A DNA stretch of 6,559 nucleotides from an uncultured Collinsella sp. (lineage in GTDB: Bacteria > Actinomycetota > Coriobacteriia > Coriobacteriales > Coriobacteriaceae). This document shows, piece after piece, positions 1-6,401 of the stretch. The DNA lies in contig USTC01000072.1 of NCBI GenBank assembly GCA_900557505.1, positions 1-6,559 of the forward strand, given 5' to 3'. Position 1 is the first letter of the stretch; every line of letters starts with the position of its first letter. The notes under the pieces are model-generated. The model made no database searches, had not been told where the DNA came from, and saw only the letters and a program-made list of their open reading frames with translations. Both the position numbers and the translations under genes were made by a program.

Positions 1-121
1 TGGCATAAGGGTAGCCATCGTCGCCGTTGACGGCAAAGACGCCGCGCTTGCAGGTGGCGAGCAGTTCGCGCGCTTCCTCGTCGGTGATGGCGCGTTTCTT
101 TCGACGTAAGGGCCTAAACAT
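1..121 (-). CDS. Pyridoxamine 5'-phosphate oxidase / NimA-like flavoprotein, N-terminal part
   Basis: Only the first 40 codons are present; the gene continues off the left edge. The translated start reads MFRPLRRKKRAITDEEA, then RELLATCKRGVFAVNGDD and GYPYA. The pattern of basic N-terminus, 'IT..EA..LL', then 'G.(F/L)AVNGDDGYPYA' is what I know from NimA-like members of the FMN-binding split-barrel superfamily (Pyridox_ox_2 type). These proteins bind FMN or a related cofactor, and some family members reduce nitroimidazoles; most have no known substrate. The ATG at 121-119 is preceded by a good ribosome binding site (AAAGGAAG, complement of about 128-135) about six bases upstream. It follows the hybrid histidine kinase on the same strand with a 40-bp gap holding no obvious terminator, so co-transcription is likely. 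The family call is confident from the first 40 residues; the substrate is not inferable. Confidence 0.82.
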   Translation of the reverse strand, partial: MFRPLRRKKRAITDEEARELLATCKRGVFAVNGDDGYPYA

Positions 122-161
122 CGTTGGCTTCCTTTCTGGTCGTGCGTGGTTGCTGCAAAAA

Positions 162-2966
162 CTATAGCGAAACGGATCCGTTTTTCTTGATGCGGGCGAG
201 TATGTTTTTGAGCTTGTTAAAGTCGAGTGGTTTGGACAGATGGGCGTTCATGCCGGCATCGTGTGCCGCCTTGGCGTCCTCGGCAAAGGCATTGGCGGTG
301 AGCGCGATGATGGGGATATCGGCTGCATCGACCTTCTCGCTCAGACGAATCGTGCGGGTTGCCTCATAGCCGTCCATGCCCGGCATCATAATGTCCATCA
401 GGATCGCATCGAAGCTGCCGGCGGGATGCGACAGGTACAGATCGACGACCTCGTTGCCGTTGGCGGCGCGGGTGACCACGACGCCCTCGGATTCTAGCAG
501 CGTCTGGGCAATCTCGGCATTCAATTCGTTGTCTTCGGCGAGCAGCACGTTCATGTCGGCGAGCGAGCAGTCGGGCGCACTCTCAACCGTATTCGCCCGC
601 GCCTGGGGATTCTCGTCGATATCGAGCGGAATCTCCACGTAGAACGAGGTGCCCACATGGAGCTCACTGGTGACTTCGATGGTGCCGCCCATCAGTTCAA
701 TAAGCGACTTGACGATTGGCATGCCCATGCCGGTTCCTTGGAACTTGCTGCGCGCATCGTCACCTTCTTGGGCAAACGGCTCATAGATATGCTTTAAAAA
801 CTTGGGAGTCATGCCAATGCCGGTATCCGAAACGCTAAAGCAAAAGAGCGCGCGCCCGTTATCGAGTGGCTTGGTCTTTGAACTAAAGGTGACGGAGCCG
901 CCGTGCTTGTTGTACTTAATGCTGTTGTCTAACAGGTTGATCATGATCTGTCGGATATGGGTGGGACTGCCGATCATGTATGGCCCCGTGGCGTACGGCA
1001 GACTATTGTCCTGCATGGTGATGCCGTTACTGGACGCGCGGAGCTTGCACAGCACCAGCGTATTGTCACAGAGCTCTTTGAGGTTAAAAGGCGCATGCTC
1101 CAGTGTTAGCTTGCGGTCTTCGATTTTGCCCATCTCGAGGATGTCGTTGATCAGCGAGAGCAGGTGATTGGCGGCAACGCGCGCCTTGGCACGGCTCTCG
1201 CGGGCGACCTTGATATCGCCTTCCTTCAATTCCTCGATCTCGATAAGGCCCAGGATACCGTTGAGCGGCGTACGGATGTCGTGGCTCATGCGCGTGAGGA
1301 ATGCCGTCTTAGCGGCGTTGGCAGCGTCGGCTTTTTTGCGCTCGGTTCGAGCGCGCACGAGCGTCCAGATGAGCAGGACGATGCCGACCGACAACATACC
1401 GATGAGGGCAGCGGCAATAGCGGCGCGGTTGCGATAAAGGAATCGAAGCGTGTCGGATTCCTGGGCTGTGTACGACGTGGAGGAGTAATTGCTTGCGGAG
1501 AGCGATTCTCCGGCATTGATGATGCCCTTGTTGATGATTCCCAGCAGCTCGGGCTTTCCGCGCGAAATCCAGCACGAGAGCTCACAGGTGTCAGGGAGCT
1601 CGGCCGTCTCGTAACCTTCGAGATCATAACGGTCGCCGATGGTTTTTATGCGTGAGCTGGGAGCGACGATGCAGTGCGCCGTTCCCTTCCTGAGGGCGTC
1701 GAACGCTTCATCGTCGGATTGGTATTCGGTCACGGTCGCTGTGGGAAACAGGCTTTCAAGTGCATTTTTGTTGACAAACGATGATTTGGTACAGGCGATG
1801 TTCTGAAGGTCTTTGTTCAGGTCGCTGCCGGTGTGGATGGTGGTGAGGGACACGGTCCCCAACGATGCCGACTGCACAACGCCTGATTGCTCGGCAACCC
1901 AGTAATCTCGGTATACCGGCAGCGCAACGTCTATGCTTCCCTTTGACAGAGCCTTTGACATCATCTTGTAGCTATCAAAGGCGACGGTTTTGACCGTAAT
2001 GCCAAATTTATCGTGCAACGTCGTCGCAAGCGATGCGAGCGAACCTTCCATTTCGCCGTCTTCGTCTTCGTTACAGTAGGGGAGTTTGCCTGTAATGTAG
2101 CCGAGCGTGATGGTGCTGTCATTTGCTTTGAGCCAGGAACGTTCGGGGCCGTTGAGCGATGATGAACCGCTGTTTTTGACCGAGTAGTTAGATTTGACTT
2201 CGTCGATATAGCGTGGGTTGACGCGGGCGATTGCCGACATGGCGGCATTGATGTCGTCCATTAGGTCGGGGCGGCTTTTGGGGACGGCAAAGTAGTAGTC
2301 GCTCGAACCAACGTAGAACATGGGCGACGCATCGGGCGACGAAATGGTGTCGTTCATGATGACGGCATCGACTTCGTCGTTTGCGAGCGCGTCAAAGAGG
2401 GCGCCGCCAGTGTCGATTTCTTTATAGGTGCAGGTAATGCCTTCGTTGGCGAGCCGCTGCCGGCCAACAAAGGTTTGCATAACGTCGGGGTTGTAGCCGA
2501 TGGTAAGGCCTTGGAGCGCTTGGGGGTCACCCTTGGCCAGATCGTCTCGATCGGGCTTGGCGTAGATGAAGTAGCGCTCGGTGCCCTCGGGGTTCGAGGA
2601 AAAGAGCAGCTTTTGGGCGCGTTCCTCGGAGTAGGAGATGTTGGGCATGAGGTCGATTTCGCCTGCCTCGAGCATGTCCATAAGCTCGGTGAAGGTGCCG
2701 GAGACGTATTCGTACCGCCAGCCGGGCGTGTAGTACGACAGAGTCTGGAGGTACTCGTAACCCCATCCCGAGAGACGCTCGCCGGGGGTGCCGTCCTGGA
2801 AGCCCTCGTTGTTGACGAGCCAGCCGACGCGGACCGTTTTGACCTGCTGATCGGAGTCGGCGGCAAAGACAGGGGCGGGCGCGACGGCGCTCAGTACGGC
2901 GAGCGCGGTAAGCGCGGCGGCCAGGGTGCGACATATAACTGAACGAAGGACAGTGGCAGCTCTCAC
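162..2966 (-). CDS. Hybrid sensor histidine kinase with two extracytoplasmic solute-binding (PBPb) domains and a receiver domain
   Basis: Membrane-bound signalling kinase of the BvgS/EvgS-like architecture, 934 residues from the GTG start. In order: signal peptide about 1-35 (cleavage likely at VFA|AD); first solute-binding Venus-flytrap domain about 44-260 (contains GEIDLMPNISYSEERA); second flytrap about 284-492 (contains KGSIDVALP); one transmembrane helix about 514-537; HisKA with H-box SHDIRTPL, phospho-acceptor His562; HATPase with N-box NLLDNSIKYN (Asn681), G1 box DTGIGM (Asp714) and G2 box GTGMGM; receiver domain about 805-928 with acidic pair ED, phospho-acceptor Asp858 in LMDIMMPGMDG, Thr890 and Lys912. 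All catalytic motifs look intact. There is no PAS or HAMP domain and no C-terminal HPt, so relay to a separate HPt or regulator is expected. An in-frame TTG six bases upstream (2972) is the alternative start, but its AGGA would abut it with no spacing. The ligand is unknown; amino acids or related small solutes are typical of PBPb domains. Confidence 0.93.
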   Translation of the reverse strand: MRAATVLRSVICRTLAAALTALAVLSAVAPAPVFAADSDQQVKTVRVGWLVNNEGFQDGTPGERLSGWGYEYLQTLSYYTPGWRYEYVSGTFTELMDMLEAGEIDLMPNISYSEERAQKLLFSSNPEGTERYFIYAKPDRDDLAKGDPQALQGLTIGYNPDVMQTFVGRQRLANEGITCTYKEIDTGGALFDALANDEVDAVIMNDTISSPDASPMFYVGSSDYYFAVPKSRPDLMDDINAAMSAIARVNPRYIDEVKSNYSVKNSGSSSLNGPERSWLKANDSTITLGYITGKLPYCNEDEDGEMEGSLASLATTLHDKFGITVKTVAFDSYKMMSKALSKGSIDVALPVYRDYWVAEQSGVVQSASLGTVSLTTIHTGSDLNKDLQNIACTKSSFVNKNALESLFPTATVTEYQSDDEAFDALRKGTAHCIVAPSSRIKTIGDRYDLEGYETAELPDTCELSCWISRGKPELLGIINKGIINAGESLSASNYSSTSYTAQESDTLRFLYRNRAAIAAALIGMLSVGIVLLIWTLVRARTERKKADAANAAKTAFLTRMSHDIRTPLNGILGLIEIEELKEGDIKVARESRAKARVAANHLLSLINDILEMGKIEDRKLTLEHAPFNLKELCDNTLVLCKLRASSNGITMQDNSLPYATGPYMIGSPTHIRQIMINLLDNSIKYNKHGGSVTFSSKTKPLDNGRALFCFSVSDTGIGMTPKFLKHIYEPFAQEGDDARSKFQGTGMGMPIVKSLIELMGGTIEVTSELHVGTSFYVEIPLDIDENPQARANTVESAPDCSLADMNVLLAEDNELNAEIAQTLLESEGVVVTRAANGNEVVDLYLSHPAGSFDAILMDIMMPGMDGYEATRTIRLSEKVDAADIPIIALTANAFAEDAKAAHDAGMNAHLSKPLDFNKLKNILARIKKNGSVSL

Positions 2967-2972
2967 ATGCAA

Positions 2973-2976
2973 TCCT
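2973..2976 (-). promoter_or_regulatory. Ribosome binding site fixing the kinase start
   Basis: On the minus strand AGGA is followed by TTGCAT and then GTG, a six-base spacing that supports GTG at 2966-2964. The in-frame TTG at 2972-2970 would touch the AGGA directly, and the out-of-frame ATG inside GCATGTG does not open the kinase frame. Confidence 0.6.
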
Positions 2977-3023
2977 AACGAATCGAGACATTACCGCATA
3001 AGGATACCAGCTCAGCCTGCCCA

Positions 3024-3058
3024 GCCGGCAGCGGCACCGCTAAACGGTTCCGCCCGGC
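3024..3058. repeat. Hairpin-forming inverted repeat in the divergent intergenic region
   Basis: The plus strand can fold as GCCGG, bulge CA, GCGG, C, ACCG, loop CTAAA, CGGT, T, CCGC, CCGGC. That gives 13 Watson-Crick pairs with one two-base bulge and one C/T mismatch. It lies just upstream of the kinase (the start codon is 58 bp away) and shares its last base with the palindrome at 3058-3107. There is no T-tract on either strand, so it does not look like an intrinsic terminator. It could be an operator, a 5' leader structure for a rightward transcript, or one half of a two-hairpin REP-like repeat. Confidence 0.6.
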
Positions 3059-3107
3059 AGTTGGGGACAGTCCCTTTCTGCCGGCACAAAAGGAACGTCC
3101 CTAACTG
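3058..3107. repeat. 50-nt imperfect palindrome, REP/MITE-like
   Basis: Two 25-nt arms meet at the centre between 3082 and 3083 with no loop. The left arm begins CAGTTGGGGACAGTCCC and the reverse complement of the right arm begins CAGTTAGGGACGTTCC; they match at 20 of 25 positions. The left arm contains its own small palindrome, GGGACAGTCCC. The centre is GCCGGC. From general knowledge, GGGGACAGTCCC-type palindromes recur as dispersed repeats in various bacterial genomes, often discussed with REP-associated tyrosine transposases; I cannot confirm that for this copy. No transposase gene is in the window, so if it is a mobile repeat it is non-autonomous. It lies between two divergent genes, about 56 bp before the channel start. 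Confidence 0.75.
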
Positions 3108-3150
3108 ACGGTTGTGGGACAATACCGAGCGAACGTGATTGGTTGTCCGT

Positions 3151-3158
3151 GGAAGGGG
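3151..3158 (+). promoter_or_regulatory. Ribosome binding site fixing the channel start
   Basis: GGAAGGGG is followed by TCGCG and the ATG at 3164. A TTG at 3143 is in frame and would add seven residues, but this strong Shine-Dalgarno sequence lies downstream of it and points to the ATG. Confidence 0.65.
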
Positions 3159-3163
3159 TCGCG

Positions 3164-3589
3164 ATGAAAAAGCTCAGGACGCTTGCCGACGTGTTGCGCC
3201 AGGCGGGCTTTGTGCGCATTACGGAGCTGTTCCTCGTCTTCTATCTGCTGTGCTCGACGGCCGTCTGGCTGTCCGAGCCCACGACCCTCACGTTTGGCGA
3301 TGGCCTGTGGTTTAGCTTTGAGACGGTCTCGACCATCGGCTTTGGTGACATTCCGGCCGAGACACCGGTTGCCCGCGCCATTACCGTCGTCTTGAGCGTT
3401 ATCAGCATCTTCTACATCGCCATGCTCACGGGCGTGGCGGTGAACTACTGCAATACGCTTATCAAGATGCGTCAAAAGGACACCATGGCTCGTTTTATGG
3501 ACGATCTTGAGCATTTGGAAGAGCTCGACCGTGACGAGCTCGCCGATCTGTCACGCCGCGTGCGCGAGTATCGTCGACGCCAGCGCTAA
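3164..3589 (+). CDS. Small two-transmembrane potassium-channel-like protein
   Basis: A 141-residue membrane protein of the Ion_trans_2 (KcsA-like) type. The first transmembrane helix is about residues 18-37, the pore helix about 46-56, the selectivity filter TIGFGD is residues 57-62 (a variant of the canonical TVGYGD), and the second helix is about 70-92. The C-terminal 45 residues are highly charged and probably helical (DDLEHLEELDRDELADL), as expected for a cytoplasmic tetramerisation bundle. There is no RCK/TrkA-N ligand-binding domain and no voltage sensor. Four copies should form a K+-selective pore in the cytoplasmic membrane. It is followed after 34 nt by a LOG-family gene on the same strand, so the two are probably co-transcribed. 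Its upstream region, shared with the divergent kinase, carries the two hairpin sequences. K+ selectivity is inferred from the filter only. Confidence 0.88.
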   Translation: MKKLRTLADVLRQAGFVRITELFLVFYLLCSTAVWLSEPTTLTFGDGLWFSFETVSTIGFGDIPAETPVARAITVVLSVISIFYIAMLTGVAVNYCNTLIKMRQKDTMARFMDDLEHLEELDRDELADLSRRVREYRRRQR

Positions 3590-3623
3590 GACGAACGTCG
3601 TGCGCCACAACAGGGGGACAAAT

Positions 3624-4157
3624 ATGAACATCACCGTGTACCTGGGTGCCAACACTGGCAATGACCCGGCATTTCTGCCCGCGGTACAGGAGCTGGGCAA
3701 CTGGATTGGCGCCAACGGACACGCGCTGGTATACGGCGGGTCCGAATCGGGCCTGATGGGCGCGCTCGCCGATAGTGTGCTCGATGCCGGCGGACACGTG
3801 ACGGGTGTTGAGCCGAGCTTTTTTATCGAGGCCGAGTTTCAGCACGACGGAATCGACGACCTTATCGTGACGAGCGATATGGCCGAGCGCAAAGCCAAGA
3901 TGATTGAGCTCGGCGATGCGTTCATCGCCTTTCCCGGTGGGACGGGCACGCTCGAGGAGATTGCCGAGGTCATGTCCGCGGTGTCGTTGGGGCACCTGAG
4001 TGCTCCGTGCATCCTGTATAACCTGGACGGTTACTACAACGACCTCAAGGCGCTGCTCGGGCACATGATCGATAAAGGGCTTTCGAGCCCGAGGCGCCAG
4101 CACGGCATCTACTTTGCCGACGATTTGCCCGAGATTGCCTCGATTATCAACGGATAA
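3624..4157 (+). CDS. LOG-family protein (nucleoside 5'-monophosphate phosphoribohydrolase-like)
   Basis: A 177-residue Rossmann-fold protein of the LOG/TIGR00730 group, the usual length for the family. The diagnostic motif PGGTGTLEE is at residues 104-112, preceded by the family segment MAERKAKM at 86-93 and the nucleotide-binding YGGSESGLMG at 37-46. Characterised members hydrolyse the N-glycosidic bond of nucleoside 5'-monophosphates such as AMP or cytokinin ribotides, releasing the base and ribose 5-phosphate; in bacteria the physiological substrate is often unknown. ATG 3624 is chosen because GGGGG lies just upstream with good spacing. The same frame is open further left but overlaps the channel gene and has no ribosome site. 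It probably shares a transcript with the channel gene. The family call is strong; the cytokinin-related reaction is only a family-level inference. Confidence 0.92.
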   Translation: MNITVYLGANTGNDPAFLPAVQELGNWIGANGHALVYGGSESGLMGALADSVLDAGGHVTGVEPSFFIEAEFQHDGIDDLIVTSDMAERKAKMIELGDAFIAFPGGTGTLEEIAEVMSAVSLGHLSAPCILYNLDGYYNDLKALLGHMIDKGLSSPRRQHGIYFADDLPEIASIING

Positions 4158-4210
4158 GTCTTGAGCCTGCCCCACTATGGCTCCCAATGGTGCCGTTTGC
4201 AGCGCGGATG

Positions 4211-4229
4211 GTTGCCTCGTTCGGGCAAC
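4211..4229. repeat. Short inverted repeat upstream of the ClC gene
   Basis: GTTGCC and GGCAAC form a perfect six-base inverted repeat around a seven-base spacer, extended by a possible T-G pair. No T-run follows, so it is a poor terminator for the LOG gene. It sits just upstream of the TACAAT element and contains TTGCCT, so it could be an operator overlapping a -35 region. A six-base repeat can occur by chance. Confidence 0.35.
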
Positions 4230-4237
4230 GCTCGCTC

Positions 4238-4243
4238 TACAAT
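4238..4243 (+). promoter_or_regulatory. Possible -10 element for the ClC gene
   Basis: TACAAT matches the sigma-70 -10 consensus at five of six positions and lies 39 bp before the ClC start codon, in a locally AT-richer stretch. The best -35-like hexamer, TTGCCT at 4212-4217, is 20 bases away, longer than ideal. The 125-bp gap after the LOG gene leaves room for a separate transcription unit. Confidence 0.4.
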
Positions 4244-4282
4244 AAAACGTATCTATGTCGACTTTGACCGCGGGAGGACCCG

Positions 4283-5572
4283 ATGGACAACCTTGCCAAA
4301 CCCACAAACCGCGCGCTGTTTTTAGTTAGCGTTGCCGTGACCGGTGCGTTCGCAGGTGCCGCGGTCTGGCTGTTCTTCTTTGCTATGGAGCACGGTATCG
4401 ACTATCTATGGACCGAGATTCCGCACGCGCTGGGCGTCGCTTCGCCCGAGCTTGCCAGCGGCCCGTTTGGCTTTTTGCCGTACCCGTTTTTTGTCTGTCT
4501 GCTGGGCGGCCTGTTAATCGGTCTGTACGAAAAGATGACAGGCACCAAGACCGATGACCTCAACCAGGTGATGGCTAAGGTTAAGCAAGACGGGCGCTAC
4601 CCGTACGACAACCTGGGCAAGCTTTCGCTCGCGGCATTGCTGCCGCTGCTGTTTGGCGGAAGCATTGGACCGGAGGCCGGCCTGACCGGCGTTATCGCGG
4701 GTCTGTGCAGCTGGGTCGGCGACCGTATGCGTCGCTTTGGCGCCGAGTTTAGGGAGCTCACGCTGCTGGGTACCCAGGCTGCCCTGACGGCGCTCTTTAC
4801 CGCGCCCGTCTTTGGCTTTGTGGCGCCGCTTGCCGGTAGTGCCGACGGCGACGAGGGCTCCGCGTCCGGCGAGATCACCATCAAGCTGCCCAAGGCGCAA
4901 AAGACGGTGGTCTACGGTATTGCGATTGCCGGCGGTCTGGGTACCTACCTGCTGCTTGGCCAGCTTGTGGGCGGCGGCATGGGCATGCCCAGGTTCGAGT
5001 CCGCCGAGGTGGGCAACCTAGAGCTTACCTGGCTCGTCCCTCTGTCGTTGATCGGAACAATCTGCGGCTGGCTGTACTTTGTCTCTGAGCGCGCGAGCGA
5101 AGCGCTTGCCCATGCCATAGGGGAGCGTCCTGTCGTCAAGGCCATGCTAGCCGGTCTGGCGCTCGCCATCTGCGGCACGGTCCTGCCCTACACCATGTTT
5201 GCCGGCGAGACTCAGGCCGACGTGCTCATGGAAACCTATCTGACCATTCCCGCTGGCGTGCTTATCGCGACCGGTCTTGTTAAGGCCATGCTGACGCCCG
5301 CCCTCATCAACCTTGGTTGGCGCGGCGGCCACTTCTTCCCGGTTATCTTCTCGGGCGTAAGCCTGGGCTATGGCCTTGCCATCCTCACCGGCGCAGATCC
5401 GGTCTTTTGCGTCGCCGTCTGCACGGCATCGACGATGGGTGCGGTCATGCGTCAGCCGGTCATGGTCGTGGGCCTGCTGCTCATGTGCTTCCCACTCAAG
5501 GGTATCGTCTGCATGATCATCGCCGCCGTCATCGCCGCCGGCATTCCGCTGCCCAAGCCGCTGCGCAAGTAG
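4283..5572 (+). CDS. ClC-family chloride channel/transporter, YfeO-like type
   Basis: A 429-residue polytopic membrane protein of the voltage-gated ClC family; the length fits the compact bacterial YfeO-like group (about 420 residues). Two family landmarks are clear: GGSIGPEAG at residues 125-133, corresponding to the ClC selectivity segment written GREGP in the E. coli exchanger, and GWRGGHFFPVIFSG at 345-358, corresponding to the G.F.P segment. Many hydrophobic helices are visible (about 12-35, 67-82, 113-140, 208-230, 249-268, 285-302, 322-340, 353-384, 392-421), with a charged loop near 185-205. There is no CBS domain. The ATG has a strong GGGAGGA ribosome site at 4272-4278. The residue at the position of the E. 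coli gating glutamate is Ile128, while a Glu follows the GP (Glu131). It should move chloride or another small anion, but ion identity and channel versus exchange cannot be read from sequence. The EFR1 gene follows after 37 nt. Confidence 0.9.
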   Translation: MDNLAKPTNRALFLVSVAVTGAFAGAAVWLFFFAMEHGIDYLWTEIPHALGVASPELASGPFGFLPYPFFVCLLGGLLIGLYEKMTGTKTDDLNQVMAKVKQDGRYPYDNLGKLSLAALLPLLFGGSIGPEAGLTGVIAGLCSWVGDRMRRFGAEFRELTLLGTQAALTALFTAPVFGFVAPLAGSADGDEGSASGEITIKLPKAQKTVVYGIAIAGGLGTYLLLGQLVGGGMGMPRFESAEVGNLELTWLVPLSLIGTICGWLYFVSERASEALAHAIGERPVVKAMLAGLALAICGTVLPYTMFAGETQADVLMETYLTIPAGVLIATGLVKAMLTPALINLGWRGGHFFPVIFSGVSLGYGLAILTGADPVFCVAVCTASTMGAVMRQPVMVVGLLLMCFPLKGIVCMIIAAVIAAGIPLPKPLRK

Positions 5573-5609
5573 CACGGTTAATCGCGAGTCAACTCCAGAG
5601 GGGCACGAG

Positions 5610-6401
5610 ATGATCCTGTACTTTAGCGCGACGGGGAACAGCGAACATGTGGCGCGTCGCATTGCAGCGGCGACAGACGACAAGGTTGTGTCGATTGAGC
5701 GCTTTGATGCCGAGATCCTTCACCTTGCTGTGATGGAAGGCCCCTGTCGGCTGGGGTTTGTCGCCCCGGTATACGCCTGGGGCTTGCCGACGCCAATGAT
5801 CGAGTTTTTGAAGACTGCCGACCTGTCGATTGCTGCCGGTGCAAAGGGCGGCGAGCGCCCCTATACGTTCTATGTCTCGACGTACGGTTCGACGACCGGG
5901 CAATCGGCCAAGTTCGCCCGCGATCTGCTGCACGAGCGTGGGCTCGAGTTAGATGCGGCGATGAGCGTCAAGATGCCTGATACCTGGACGCCTGTTTTCG
6001 ACCTGTCTGACCCTCAAAAGGTTGAGGGTATCAATAGGGCTGCTGAGGCGCAGATTGATGCTGTGATCGAGGCGGTGCGGGAACGGCGCACGGGCAATAT
6101 GATGCGCCATCGCGTGCCCCTGTTTGCATCGTGCGCGTATCATGCGTTTGGGCTGCCGCGTATGCAGCAGACGAGCAAGTTTGCCGTCGATGCTAGCCGC
6201 TGCGTCGGGTGTAGCCTCTGCGCTAAGCGCTGCCCCATGGCGGCGATTGAGATGCGCGACGGCCTTCCCGTCTGGACAAAGCCAGAGTGCGCAGCCTGCC
6301 TTCGTTGCCTGCACTGTTGTCCCAAATTTGCCATCTCGCACGGTAAGCGCACGGCATCCCACGGTCAGTACAGGCATCCCAAGCCAGGTGTGAGGATGTA
6401 G
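5610..6401 (+). CDS. EFR1-family flavodoxin-ferredoxin fusion protein
   Basis: A 263-residue cytoplasmic redox protein. The N-terminal part (about 1-160) is flavodoxin-like, beginning MILYFSATGNSEHVA with the FMN phosphate-binding loop SATGNS at residues 6-11, and with APVYAWGLP.P at 52-62. The C-terminal part carries two 4Fe-4S motifs: CVGCSLCAKRCP (Cys198, 201, 204, 208) and CAACLRCLHCCP (Cys227, 230, 233, 237, with an extra Cys236). This arrangement is the one named EFR1 family ferrodoxin in current annotation and is common in anaerobes; it should pass electrons between FMN and two [4Fe-4S] clusters. Its physiological partner is not known to me. The ATG has AGAGGGG six bases upstream. The gene follows the ClC gene by 37 nt with no clear terminator between them, so co-transcription is plausible, though no functional link is evident. 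Confidence 0.9.
   Translation: MILYFSATGNSEHVARRIAAATDDKVVSIERFDAEILHLAVMEGPCRLGFVAPVYAWGLPTPMIEFLKTADLSIAAGAKGGERPYTFYVSTYGSTTGQSAKFARDLLHERGLELDAAMSVKMPDTWTPVFDLSDPQKVEGINRAAEAQIDAVIEAVRERRTGNMMRHRVPLFASCAYHAFGLPRMQQTSKFAVDASRCVGCSLCAKRCPMAAIEMRDGLPVWTKPECAACLRCLHCCPKFAISHGKRTASHGQYRHPKPGVRM

Noticed and set aside
2926..3108. Small plus-strand open frame of 60 codons crossing the divergent intergenic region
   Set aside because: It starts inside the antisense of the kinase signal peptide, has no good ribosome site, and mostly encodes the two hairpins; the protein is low-complexity (Ala/Pro-rich) with no recognisable motif.
3112..3141. Possible channel promoter (TTGTGG / TGATTG, or GACAAT alone)
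   Set aside because: The hexamers match the consensus poorly or lack a partner at proper spacing; a promoter must exist nearby, but I cannot place it.
4179..4194. Weak hairpin GGCTCC-CAAT-GGTGCC after the LOG gene
   Set aside because: Only five pairs with a central T-T mismatch and no T-run; too weak to call a terminator.
3495..4307. Minus-strand 270-codon open frame opposite the LOG gene
   Set aside because: It is antisense to a gene with clear LOG motifs; the predicted protein has no recognisable domain, and long antisense frames are usual in GC-rich DNA.
5147..5683. Minus-strand 178-codon open frame opposite the end of the ClC gene
   Set aside because: Composition is rich in Asp, Gly, Arg and His with no domain, and it overlaps two well-supported genes in antisense, so it is a shadow frame.
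6010..6029. Perfect 8-bp inverted repeat (ACCCTCAA / TTGAGGGT) with a four-base loop inside the EFR1 gene
   Set aside because: About one such stem is expected by chance in a window this long when short loops are allowed, and it lies in ordinary coding sequence with no adjacent T-run.
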